Part shown: positions 9,727 to 18,438 of the stretch, piece by piece
Position numbering within the stretch: position 1 is the first letter of the stretch
How the letters are laid out: each line of letters begins with the position of its first letter
NCBI GenBank assembly: GCA_918797485.1
Contig: CAKKNE010000005.1
Coordinates: forward strand, 1,922,001 to 1,986,000
Direction of reading: 5' to 3'
DNA from: Pelagomonas calceolata
Lineage: Eukaryota; Sar; Pelagophyceae; Pelagomonadales; Pelagomonadaceae
DNA: 64,000 nt
Notes under the pieces: generated by a model
Database searches by the model: none
Told to the model about the DNA's origin: nothing
Seen by the model: the letters and a program-made list of their open reading frames with translations, nothing else
Translations under genes and position numbers: made by a program

Positions 9727-10058
9727 CGCGGCGTTGGCGTCGCTGCGGCCGCGGGCGTGACAGGAGCAGTGTATGGGCTGTAGAGTGTGGCGAGGGGCTC
9801 CTCCGATGCTACCGTTCTAACCGTGAATGTCGCGCACACTTGTGGGCCGATCAATGAGGGCTGCGTCGTCCCTTGACGAGCGCTGCAGCCTCTGGCCGCT
9901 GGCTTAAGCGCTGCTTGCTTGGCTTGCTAGTGTCTTACTGCCGCTGGCTCTCTTTTGCTCCGCTTGGCTCGTGAAGCCCTAATTAGCGCCTACCGGGCTG
10001 TGATAGTGTTCAGTGCTGTGCACACGCACCCACGAAGCAGATAATCAGCAACCTCACG
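9727..10058. promoter_or_regulatory. Divergent promoter region with palindromic motif
   Basis: 330 bp between divergent starts. It carries one copy of the GCTAGTGTCTTAC palindromic motif at 9926, and the rest is simple pyrimidine-rich sequence. Confidence 0.45.
9926..9947 (+). promoter_or_regulatory. Palindromic upstream motif, copy 1
   Basis: GCTAGTGTCTTAC followed by TGCCGCTGG. It lies 133 bp upstream of the cysteine synthase ATG and about 200 bp upstream of the divergent hypothetical. Confidence 0.6.
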
Positions 10059-11144
10059 ATGCGTCGCTTCTCGTCACTAGGGCACAGGCTGCGCGGCGCC
10101 GCTTTGTTAAGAAGAGAGACGTTCGACGAAGCTGTCGGCAATACCCCACTCATAAAGCTGCAGGGCCCGTCCGCGGCGACGGGCTGCGACATCTATGGGA
10201 AATGCGAGTTCATGAACCCCGCCGGCAGCGTCAAAGATCGAGCGGCATTGAACATCTTCCGCGAGGCCGAGGCGGCGGGCAAACTCCAGAGGGGCGGCGT
10301 CATCGTCGAAGGCACGGCGGGCAACACGGGAATTGGTCTCGCGGCCGTCGCGGCGACGCGGGGCGTAAGGTGCGTGGTCGTCATCCCGGAGACGCAGACG
10401 GAGGAGAAGAAGGACTGTTTGAGACAGCTGGGGGCGAGGGTCGTCGAGGTGCCGGCGGCGCCCTACAAATCGGAGAACAACTACCAAAAAGTAAGCAAAC
10501 GTCTGGCGGAGGCGCTCGGAGGCGTCTGGGCGAACCAGTTCGACAACGTCGCGAACCGCGACGCGCACGTCCGGACGACGGGGCCGGAAATCTGGCGCCA
10601 GACGGAGGGCCGCGTCGACGCGTTCTCCTGCGCCGTGGGCACGGGCGGGACCCTCGCGGGCACGGCCCAGTTCCTGCGGGAGGCGTCGGGCGGGCGCGTG
10701 CGCATCGGGCTGACGGACCCGCCGGGCGCGGCTTTGTTTCGATATTACCGCGACGGCGAGCTCGCCAGCGAGGGCGACTCGATCACGGAGGGCGTGGGCC
10801 AGGGGCGCATCACCGCCAACTTGGAAGGGTTCACGCCGGACGTGCAGTACGAGATTGAAGATAGGTTCTCGCTCGAGGTCGCCTTCGCGTTGCTGCGGGA
10901 GGAGGGCCTCGCGCTCGGGCTGTCGAGCGGGTTAAATGTCGCGGGCGCGATGCGCGTGGCGAAGGACCTGGGCCCGGGCCACACCGTCGTGACGATCCTC
11001 TGCGACGGCGCGGCGCGCTACGCGTCGAAGATGTTCAACGTCGAGTTTCTCAAGGAGCGGGGCCTGCCGCACCCGCCGTGGCTCGTGGACGGGGAGGACG
11101 ACGTCGACGCGGCGGCGCGGAGCGTGATGGTGGAGGAGGAATAA
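10059..11144 (+). CDS. Cysteine synthase (O-acetylserine thiol-lyase)
   Basis: 361 aa PLP enzyme of fold type II that makes cysteine from O-acetylserine and sulfide. The PLP Lys is in AGSVKDRAA (K59), the substrate loop is EGTAGNTGIG (about 84-93), and the phosphate-binding loop is GTGGTLAGT. The first ~20 residues (MRRFSSLGHRLRGAALLRRE) are Arg/Ser-rich and look like a mitochondrial presequence. The sequence EGVGQGRITANLEG is typical of CysK-like enzymes; there is no heme or CBS regulatory domain, so cystathionine beta-synthase is unlikely. Confidence 0.92.
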   Translation: MRRFSSLGHRLRGAALLRRETFDEAVGNTPLIKLQGPSAATGCDIYGKCEFMNPAGSVKDRAALNIFREAEAAGKLQRGGVIVEGTAGNTGIGLAAVAATRGVRCVVVIPETQTEEKKDCLRQLGARVVEVPAAPYKSENNYQKVSKRLAEALGGVWANQFDNVANRDAHVRTTGPEIWRQTEGRVDAFSCAVGTGGTLAGTAQFLREASGGRVRIGLTDPPGAALFRYYRDGELASEGDSITEGVGQGRITANLEGFTPDVQYEIEDRFSLEVAFALLREEGLALGLSSGLNVAGAMRVAKDLGPGHTVVTILCDGAARYASKMFNVEFLKERGLPHPPWLVDGEDDVDAAARSVMVEEE

Positions 11145-12040
11145 GTTTGTGTTGTACGACTCGGCTGGACCAGGGAGGCGTACCGGCCACTCGAGCCCGC
11201 ACGTTTTCTGGATTACGGGGCCGACGTCTCGACGGCAGGGCGCCGGATGCCGAGAAGCTCTTCTGGGCACGAAACCCGTCGGTTAAACCAGCACGGCGTT
11301 GCACGGCGCGTTGTGCCGCGGCGCCGGCGCGTCCTGGGCGTGCTGGCTTCCGGGACCAATTACTTACTCAAGACTTACGCCTATAATGAACAAGGGACTG
11401 CCAAGGAGCCGGCGTTCGACGCCACGTCACTGATTTCAATATCGAGGCGGTGCCTGGTGTTCCTCGGCCGTAGTACACTATGGTTCGACGTTCACGGCCG
11501 TGTGGCGTGGTTGATATAGAGTCGTCGCTCTTCCTCGGCGCGACCACTCGGGCTCAAGCCCCCGTCAGCCGACGTCTAGAGATTCCGTTACATCGTGGGC
11601 TTGCCCTCGGGTCGTGGTGGACAGGCGCCTCCGTGACCGCGGATGATCCGAATCGTCGGTTGGCGGGGAATCGGCGCAATGAAGGGCAACGAAGCCGCAG
11701 GTGCACTCGCCTCCTGTAGGCACACTCTACGAAGCGCTGGAGTGGCGAGGGGCTCCCTGCATACGGCGCGTTAAGCCTCCGCCGACGCTTCCCTGGGGGC
11801 GGACAAGGCCGCCATACTCTTCGCCGCGCGCGCGCGTTTCGTGCGGGGTGGGGGGCTAAAAACCCGTCGTCGTCGTGGACCAAGACTCCAGATTTGTCAC
11901 GGTGACGGCGCTCTGCGCGATTGCCGGATCGCAGCGCTCGAAACGGTAAACGCGTTTGGTCCTGCATCGTTGCGGTGGACGGCTGTAACGCGCGCATACT
12001 TGTGGGCTGCCCGGTAATCTCGACCAGAAGTGTGGGCAGC
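11145..12040. other. Long intergenic region before the RelA/LRR pair
   Basis: About 900 bp with no supportable gene. The frame of the next gene is open back to 11921 but without an ATG conserved in its tandem copy. Part of the sequence just upstream (around 11960-11990) resembles the region upstream of the second copy (around 14970-15000), so the duplication included some 5' flank. Confidence 0.4.
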
Positions 12041-14668
12041 ATGGCTTCTGTAGCGCCAGAAGCAGGCGAGCTGGCGCCGGAAGGCAAGCTGGCGCCGGAG
12101 ACGAAACGACCGTGGAAGCTCTGCAGCGAGACCATGCATGTCAAGGTCATCGTGGTCGTTATGACGGTCGTCATGGCGGCGTTCGAGGTCGGCGACCGCA
12201 TGCTTGTGGTCGACTTCGTCGTCTCCTTCTTCACGGTCGTGTCGCTGGATCTCTTCGAGCGGGTCGGGGAAGGGGGCGCGATCCTGGGCGTGCTCCTGGC
12301 GGTGTCTTGTGTGGCCGCGGTAGTCTGGGGGTCGCGGAAGATCGAAGCCATGGAGGCCCACGCCGTCCTGTTCGACGACGCGTCCAAGAAAATCTTAGGC
12401 GAGGCAACGATCGGGCCGCCAAGTCTCAAGGCGCCCGACTTGCGGCAGGCATCCGATGATATCGACGAGCTCATGGGCGCCGCCGCCGCGGTCTTTCCAG
12501 CGTTCAAGACGGAGGTACTGCAGCGTCTCGTGGCGGACGGCTCGCGCTACGAATGCAACCTGAAGACGCGGGAGCGCGTGCGCGAGAAGGTCAAGATTGA
12601 GTACAACGGCGATGCGGCAAAGATCAAGGATTTATGCCGCGGTTTAGTCGTCGCGGAGACGCTGCCGGCGCTGGAAGCCTCGTGTGCCGCGCTCCAAAAG
12701 CTGGACAACGTCGAGATCCTGCAGGTCAAGAACCGGCTCCGCGATCCGCCGGAGGGCGACGGGCCCACCGCGAGCGGCTATCGCGACCTGAACGTCAACA
12801 TTCGCTTCCAAGGGCATATATGCGAGGTCCAGATCATCCACAGCGAGTTACTGAAGCTTAAAACGAACCAGGCTCCTGTCTACAACTTGGTACGGTCCCT
12901 GGGCCTCGTCGGACCGCTCCCCGCCACGACGGCGCCAGAGACGCGCCGCCGGCCTCCAAAGCGCACGAGGGCGGCGCTGGCAGTGCTCCGAATCTTCATG
13001 GCGCGGTTCGCCGCGGCGCAAGGCATGAACTACGTGACGAATGGCTATGGGACAGACGTGGGACTTGCCAACGCGGGCCAGGTGCTGCTGCGGACGATGA
13101 CGGCGCCGGGGTTGGTTTATGCCGCAGTGATGGCGCCGCCGTATTTTTTCTGCGCGTTCCTACTTCTCCGTGATCTCCTCGCGCAGTTCGATTCGACGCG
13201 CTGGCGCGTCGCCGCCGTCGCGGCGGTCTGGGTCCTGCAATTTGCCAGTGAGTCCGGCTTGGCGCTTTACACAGCCATGCAAAACCTCGCGGACGGCTCG
13301 CCCCTTGCGCTTATCTTCGCGGCGCTATATATCTTCGGGTGTGTTTTCGTCGTCCCGTGCCTAGCGGCAGCAGCGGCCGTCTCGCTGCGCCGCAGGGGCC
13401 GGAAAATGCACGTGTCCCGGGTGGCACTCCTGTACCAAAAATATCTTGGATTGCGAGGCTTATATTATCGCTGGAAGATCTTGGGGCTCCAATATGCGAC
13501 GGTCATACTGCAGGCGTTTGCAAAGCTCCCCGAAATGGGCGCGCTCGTGTCGACCCAATCGCATTTCGGGGACAACGCTGTCGTCGACCTTAAAGGCGCG
13601 CCATCGCCGCCAGCCTACTGGTTCTTCTTCATCATGCTCGCCATCAACAGCCTTTATCCGGGTGCCCTGTACTACTATGCGGCGCGCTCCTCGTCCCGCG
13701 ACGCGGACACCGTGGCGGCCCTCTGCGACGTGACGCTCGACCTCTCATATTCCATGGGCTGGGTATTCGTGACCAAGCAGTTCTTTCGTCTCTGCCGCTG
13801 GACGCCCGTCGAGGTCTTCCAAACCCTTGGGCTCTTCACGCCGTGCGTACACCTCCTCTTCACGTGTAGGGCGGTCGAGGCGGCGGCGGCGGACCAGAAG
13901 ACTCCAACGACGGCGAAGCAACCGTCGAAAAAGGCGTGCGCCAGCCACGCACTGCTCTCTGTCGCCACGCTGGCGGTGATTATGGTCGCGTCCTGCCGGG
14001 ACAGGTATCCTTTCAAGGCGGAGAGCCGCTGCAACCCATGCGAGTGCGAAGGATCGGTCCTCACGTCGTGCAAATTAGCGGGCGTGGCGCGGGTCTGGAG
14101 CCTGGACCTGAGCGACAAGGACATCACGGAGGTGCGGTCCGACGCGTTCAAAGACATAAAGTACACGCTCCTCAACGTGTGGCTGGACGACAATAAAGGA
14201 TTGATGTCACTCCCACCCGACGTCTTCGACGAGCTGGACGTCCTGATGAACCTCTCGCTCATGCGCACGGGCGTCACGGAATTACCGAGCCTCGCGGGGA
14301 AAAAGTACTTTGAGAACCTTTTCCTCGACGGCATGAACATCTCGTCCATACCGGGCGACACACTCGCTGGTTCGCGGCTGCGTTTCGTCCATGCCACGAA
14401 TATGCCGAATTTCCAGCTCGACGCCGCCACGTTCGCCAGGACGAGGCAACTCGAGGCCGTCTGGATCGGCGGCTCAAATACGAACTGCGTCGAGCTCCCG
14501 CACGAGGCTGCATGCGTCGACCACCGGTGCCGCTTCATCGAGGAGCTCGACGCCGAATACTTCATCTACCGCGAATTCCAAAAGGACACCTGCGAGGCGT
14601 CCTACGATGGCGCGCCGGGCTGCGGCGAAATACCGTGCCTGCCGCGCTCGTGCTTCGTTCCGTCGTAG
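12041..14668 (+). CDS. RelA/SpoT-like domain / multi-pass membrane / leucine-rich-repeat fusion protein, copy 1
   Basis: 875 aa from the ATG shared with the tandem copy (MASVAPEAGE). Two membrane helices lie near 33-65 and 78-97. Residues ~140-285 resemble a RelA/SpoT nucleotidyltransferase domain: DLCRG (198-201), QVKNRLRDPP, SGYRDLNVNI (245-254) and HICEVQIIHSEL (259-270), where canonical enzymes have GYQSLH and EVQIRT. A basic linker (RRRPPKRTR) leads to about six to eight membrane helices (310-620). After a last helix (~638-652) comes a Cys-rich cap (RCNPCECEGS), about five leucine-rich repeats (680-820) and a Cys-rich C-terminal cap. I infer a surface receptor with an intracellular RelA-like domain; catalysis is unproven because the canonical synthetase signature is degenerate. 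Confidence 0.78.
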   Translation: MASVAPEAGELAPEGKLAPETKRPWKLCSETMHVKVIVVVMTVVMAAFEVGDRMLVVDFVVSFFTVVSLDLFERVGEGGAILGVLLAVSCVAAVVWGSRKIEAMEAHAVLFDDASKKILGEATIGPPSLKAPDLRQASDDIDELMGAAAAVFPAFKTEVLQRLVADGSRYECNLKTRERVREKVKIEYNGDAAKIKDLCRGLVVAETLPALEASCAALQKLDNVEILQVKNRLRDPPEGDGPTASGYRDLNVNIRFQGHICEVQIIHSELLKLKTNQAPVYNLVRSLGLVGPLPATTAPETRRRPPKRTRAALAVLRIFMARFAAAQGMNYVTNGYGTDVGLANAGQVLLRTMTAPGLVYAAVMAPPYFFCAFLLLRDLLAQFDSTRWRVAAVAAVWVLQFASESGLALYTAMQNLADGSPLALIFAALYIFGCVFVVPCLAAAAAVSLRRRGRKMHVSRVALLYQKYLGLRGLYYRWKILGLQYATVILQAFAKLPEMGALVSTQSHFGDNAVVDLKGAPSPPAYWFFFIMLAINSLYPGALYYYAARSSSRDADTVAALCDVTLDLSYSMGWVFVTKQFFRLCRWTPVEVFQTLGLFTPCVHLLFTCRAVEAAAADQKTPTTAKQPSKKACASHALLSVATLAVIMVASCRDRYPFKAESRCNPCECEGSVLTSCKLAGVARVWSLDLSDKDITEVRSDAFKDIKYTLLNVWLDDNKGLMSLPPDVFDELDVLMNLSLMRTGVTELPSLAGKKYFENLFLDGMNISSIPGDTLAGSRLRFVHATNMPNFQLDAATFARTRQLEAVWIGGSNTNCVELPHEAACVDHRCRFIEELDAEYFIYREFQKDTCEASYDGAPGCGEIPCLPRSCFVPS
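12059..12358. repeat. 300-bp tract identical to 15134-15433
   Basis: The two tandem genes are base-for-base identical over this stretch by eye, while sequence on both sides differs, also at silent sites. This is best explained by recent gene conversion or purging by unequal exchange. Confidence 0.85.
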
Positions 14669-15115
14669 GCCCTTTCCCAACCGCTCTTTATTTTTTTTTT
14701 TTCGCGCATATACAGTGACCATATAGGTGTACTGTAGGGTATATATGGCGGTATACGGATGATAATATACGTATATATATATATGGCCGTATGGCGAAAA
14801 TAGGCGATGAAATAAATAAATATATGCGCGATGATGCGTCGCTGGCTTGTTAGGCATACTGGACTGACCCCCCCTCCAACCCGCACGAGCCCAGACCGCT
14901 ACGCGGTCATTTGACGGCGTTGCGGCGTCGAGGGGCCGCGACGCGTGCCAGTGAACGAAAGCTGCACTCGTCCTGCATCGCTGCGGCGGGCTGCGCAACT
15001 GGTGCGCCACCTACGAGCAGTCTGGCCTCGCCTCAGGTTTGACTGGGCAGCCCAAAAAGCTGCCCAAAAGCCACAAAACAGGCGGAAGGGACCGAAGCGG
15101 ACGCTGCCCAACACC
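14669..15115. other. AT-rich spacer between the tandem RelA/LRR genes
   Basis: 446 bp. Positions 14690-14830 are strongly AT-rich, with a poly-T run and repeated TATA/ATATAC steps. This is very unlike the ~65% GC around it and probably holds the 3' UTR/poly(A) region of copy 1 and the promoter of copy 2. No gene was found. Confidence 0.5.
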
Positions 15116-17755
15116 ATGGCTTCTGTCGCACCGGAAGCAGGCGAGCTGGCGCCGGAAGGCAAGCTGGCGCCGGAGACGAAACGACCGTGGAAGCTCTGCA
15201 GCGAGACCATGCATGTCAAGGTCATCGTGGTCGTTATGACGGTCGTCATGGCGGCGTTCGAGGTCGGCGACCGCATGCTTGTGGTCGACTTCGTCGTCTC
15301 CTTCTTCACGGTCGTGTCGCTGGATCTCTTCGAGCGGGTCGGGGAAGGGGGCGCGATCCTGGGCGTGCTCCTGGCGGTGTCTTGTGTGGCCGCGGTAGTC
15401 TGGGGGTCGCGGAAGATCGAAGCCATGGAGGCCTATGCTGTAAAATTTGACGACGCCTCCGCAAAAATCCTTAAAGACACAGTGAATATCGGGCCGCCAA
15501 GTCTCAAGGCTCCTGACTTGCGGCAGGCGTCCGATGACATCGACGAGCTCATGGGCGCCGCCGCCGTGGTTTTCCCAGCGTTCAAGACGGAGGTACTGCA
15601 GCGCCTCGTGGCGGACGGCTCGCGCTACGAATGCAACCTGAAGACGCGGGAGCGCGTGCGCGAGAAGGTCAAGCTCGAGTACAACGGCGACGCGGCGAAG
15701 ATCAAGGATTTATGCCGCGGCCTCGTCGTCGCGGAGACGCTGCCGGCGCTGGAAGCCTCGTGTGCCGCGCTCCAGAAGCTCGCCGACGCGGGCGTCGTCG
15801 AAATCCTCCAGGTCAAGAACCGGCTACGGGATCCGCCGGAGGGCGATGGGCCCACCGCGAGCGGCTACCGGGATCTCAACGTCAACATTCGCTTCCAGAA
15901 GCATATATGCGAGGTCCAGATCATCCACAGCGAGTTACTGAAGCTTAAAACGAACCAGGCTCCTGTCTACAACTTGGTACGGTCCCTGGGCCTCGTCGGA
16001 CCGCTCCCCGCCACGACGGCGCCAGAGACGCGCCGCCGGCCGCCAAAGCGCACGAGGGCGGCGCTGATAGTGCTCCGAATATTCATGGCGCGGCACGCCG
16101 CGTACGTGGGATGGAACTACGTGGTGCAGGGCTATGGGGCGGACATGGGGCTCGTCGCACCGGGCCAGGTGAAGATCAGGCTGATGACAGCGCCAGCCCT
16201 CGTCTACGCGGCCGCCATGGCGCCGCCGTATTTATTCTGCGCGTTCCTACTAATCCGGGATCTTCTTGCGCAATTCGACTCGACGTGCGCGCGCTTCGGA
16301 GCCGTCGCAGCGATTTGGTTCCTCCAAGTCATATTAGGGGCGGGAGAAACACTGTACATGGGTGGAGCGAATCTCCAGCACGGCACGCTCGGTGCGCTCG
16401 GCTACGCGGCGCTATATTTCTTCAATTGGCTATTTGTCGTGCCGTGCCTGGCGGCGGCGGCGGCCGTCTCGCTGCGCCGCGGACGCCGCAAAACGCACGT
16501 GTCCCGGGTGGCGCTCCTGTACGAAAAGTATCTCGGTCTTCGTGGGTTGTATTACAGATGGAAGATCCTCGGGCTCCAGTACCTCACGATTCTCCTGCAA
16601 GCGGTGACGAAGCTCCCCGATGTGGGCGCGCTCGTGTGGACCCAATCGCACTTCCAGTACAGCCCACTCGTCGACCTGGGAGGCGCGCCGTCGGCGCCGG
16701 CCTACTGGTTTTTCTTCATCATGCTTGCCATCAACAGCCTTTATCCGGGCGCCCTCTACTACTACGCGGCGCGCTCCTCGTCTCGCAGCACAGACACCGT
16801 GGCAGCCCTCTGCGACGTCACGCTCGACCTCTCATATTCCTTCGGTTGGATATTCGTGACCAAGCAGTTCGTTCGTTTCTGCCGCTGGACCCCAACCTCG
16901 TTCTTAGATTCGCTCGGTCTCTTCACGCCAGTCGTGCACTTGTTGTTCACGTGTAGGGCAGTCGAGGCGGCGGCAGCTGACGAACGACGCCCCGCAACGG
17001 CGAGACATCCGTCGAAAAAGGCGTGTGCAACCCACTCGTTGCTCTCTGTCGCCACGCTAGCTGTCATTATGGTCGTGTCCTGCCGGGACCGGTACCCGTT
17101 CAAGGCGCAGAACCGCTGCAGCCCGTGCGAATGCGAGGGATCGGTCCTCACGTCGTGCAAGCTCGCCAACGTGGCGCGCACATGGACCCTGGACCTGAGC
17201 GACAAGGGTATAACGGAAGTACGACCCGAAGCGATGCGGGACGTGAGGTCCACGCTCTACAACCTGTGGCTGAGTGATAATGAGGGATTGATGGCGCTCC
17301 CGCCCTACCTCTGCGAGGACCTGGAAGTATTGATGACGCTCTCGCTCATGCGCACGGGCATCACGGAGTTACCGAACCTCGCGAACTTGAAATACTTCGA
17401 GAATCTCTTCCTCGACGGCATGAACATCTCGTCCATACCGGGCGACACATTCGCGGGCTCGCGGCTGCGCTTCGTCCACGCCACGAATATGCCGAATTTC
17501 CAGCTCGACGCCGCCACGTTTGCCAGGACAAGGCAGCTCACGGCCGTCTGGATCGGTGGCTCAAATACGGACTGCGTCGCGCTCCCGCACGAGGCGGCCT
17601 GCATCGACCAACGCTGTCGCTTCGTCTCGGAGCTCAATGCCGAATCATTTCTCAACCGCATCTTCAAGAAAGGTCCCTGCTTGTCGGAATACGACGGCGC
17701 GCCGGGCTGCGGCGCAATGCCGTGCTTCCCGCAGTCCTGCTTGACTCCATCGTGA
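15116..17755 (+). CDS. RelA/SpoT-like domain / multi-pass membrane / leucine-rich-repeat fusion protein, copy 2
   Basis: 879 aa, the tandem paralogue of the gene at 12041 with the same architecture: two N-terminal helices, RelA/SpoT-like domain (QVKNRLRDPP, SGYRDLNVNI, HICEVQIIHSEL), a multi-helix core, a Cys-rich cap (RCSPCECEGS), LRRs and a Cys-rich C-terminus. It differs by a 3-residue insertion (LADAGVVE) before the QVKN motif and by many substitutions in the membrane core and the exposed faces of the LRRs. The RelA-like and N-terminal parts are nearly unchanged, which suggests a conserved intracellular role with diversifying ectodomains. The ATG at 15116 was chosen by homology to copy 1; the frame is open further upstream. 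Confidence 0.78.
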   Translation: MASVAPEAGELAPEGKLAPETKRPWKLCSETMHVKVIVVVMTVVMAAFEVGDRMLVVDFVVSFFTVVSLDLFERVGEGGAILGVLLAVSCVAAVVWGSRKIEAMEAYAVKFDDASAKILKDTVNIGPPSLKAPDLRQASDDIDELMGAAAVVFPAFKTEVLQRLVADGSRYECNLKTRERVREKVKLEYNGDAAKIKDLCRGLVVAETLPALEASCAALQKLADAGVVEILQVKNRLRDPPEGDGPTASGYRDLNVNIRFQKHICEVQIIHSELLKLKTNQAPVYNLVRSLGLVGPLPATTAPETRRRPPKRTRAALIVLRIFMARHAAYVGWNYVVQGYGADMGLVAPGQVKIRLMTAPALVYAAAMAPPYLFCAFLLIRDLLAQFDSTCARFGAVAAIWFLQVILGAGETLYMGGANLQHGTLGALGYAALYFFNWLFVVPCLAAAAAVSLRRGRRKTHVSRVALLYEKYLGLRGLYYRWKILGLQYLTILLQAVTKLPDVGALVWTQSHFQYSPLVDLGGAPSAPAYWFFFIMLAINSLYPGALYYYAARSSSRSTDTVAALCDVTLDLSYSFGWIFVTKQFVRFCRWTPTSFLDSLGLFTPVVHLLFTCRAVEAAAADERRPATARHPSKKACATHSLLSVATLAVIMVVSCRDRYPFKAQNRCSPCECEGSVLTSCKLANVARTWTLDLSDKGITEVRPEAMRDVRSTLYNLWLSDNEGLMALPPYLCEDLEVLMTLSLMRTGITELPNLANLKYFENLFLDGMNISSIPGDTFAGSRLRFVHATNMPNFQLDAATFARTRQLTAVWIGGSNTDCVALPHEAACIDQRCRFVSELNAESFLNRIFKKGPCLSEYDGAPGCGAMPCFPQSCLTPS
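15134..15433. repeat. 300-bp tract identical to 12059-12358
   Basis: Partner of the conversion tract in copy 1. A second nearly identical block of about 160 bp (12828-12990 against 15906-16068) covers the end of the RelA-like domain. Confidence 0.85.
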
Positions 17756-17920
17756 GGTGTCTCGGAGCGTCGTGGCGCACGACACTTCCTCTGCCCATAC
17801 TCCCCCTTCTAGAAACGACCCCGCCGAGGGGTCTCCTGGCGTACTTCCTGCGTGCCGTCGCGCACGGCGACGCAGTTCCCCCGAGTCTTCCCCCTGTCCA
17901 TACTTCCCCGTCGTTAACTA

Positions 17921-17953
17921 GATCGGGGGGCAGCACGCCTCACGCGGCATGCT
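17921..17953 (+). repeat. Left terminal inverted repeat
   Basis: 22 bp are identical to the reverse complement of the right end, then a 3-4 base mismatch and a shared GCATGCT. Confidence 0.8.
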
Positions 17954-18438
17954 GGAATGGCCCTAGGCCGTCCCTAGGCGCTTGGTAGGGTGCGATGCGG
18001 CCTCGTAATGCGTCCCCGGGGGCGGCCAGGACCCCCACGCGACGGGTAGACAAGGGTAGGGAGCTATAGGGCTGAGTTATCCCAGCGCGATGCGGGACGA
18101 GGGGACGGCCCCCAGTGGCTACGTACAACTGCTGGAGGCAAGACTCGGAGCCTATGGGAGTCTACCCCAGCGGTTCTAGGCTGGGTCCCAGCTCCCGAAA
18201 GCTCCCCTGCCGGGGTAGGCAGGCCTGTACGACCGTAACTAGGATTTCATTTACTATGATTTCAAAACGGGTATTTCGGGCGGGCGCGGCCTTCAGCGGT
18301 CATTTAAACAGCCCCAACAGCCTAACCGCGGCTGCGGGCGCGTGTTTCGACAACTGCCAGCACCACTGCGACTCGCGCGCAGCACAGCAAGGCTGCCCCG
18401 CCGCGTGCACAACTCTGCCACCTAGCTCTCCCAGAGTG

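Noticed and set aside
17756-17916. Extension of the transposon to the left, suggested by repeated CCATACT-CCCC tracts
   Set aside because: The inverted terminus and the ACTA duplication place the boundary at 17921; the tracts are outside and belong to the receptor gene's 3' flank.
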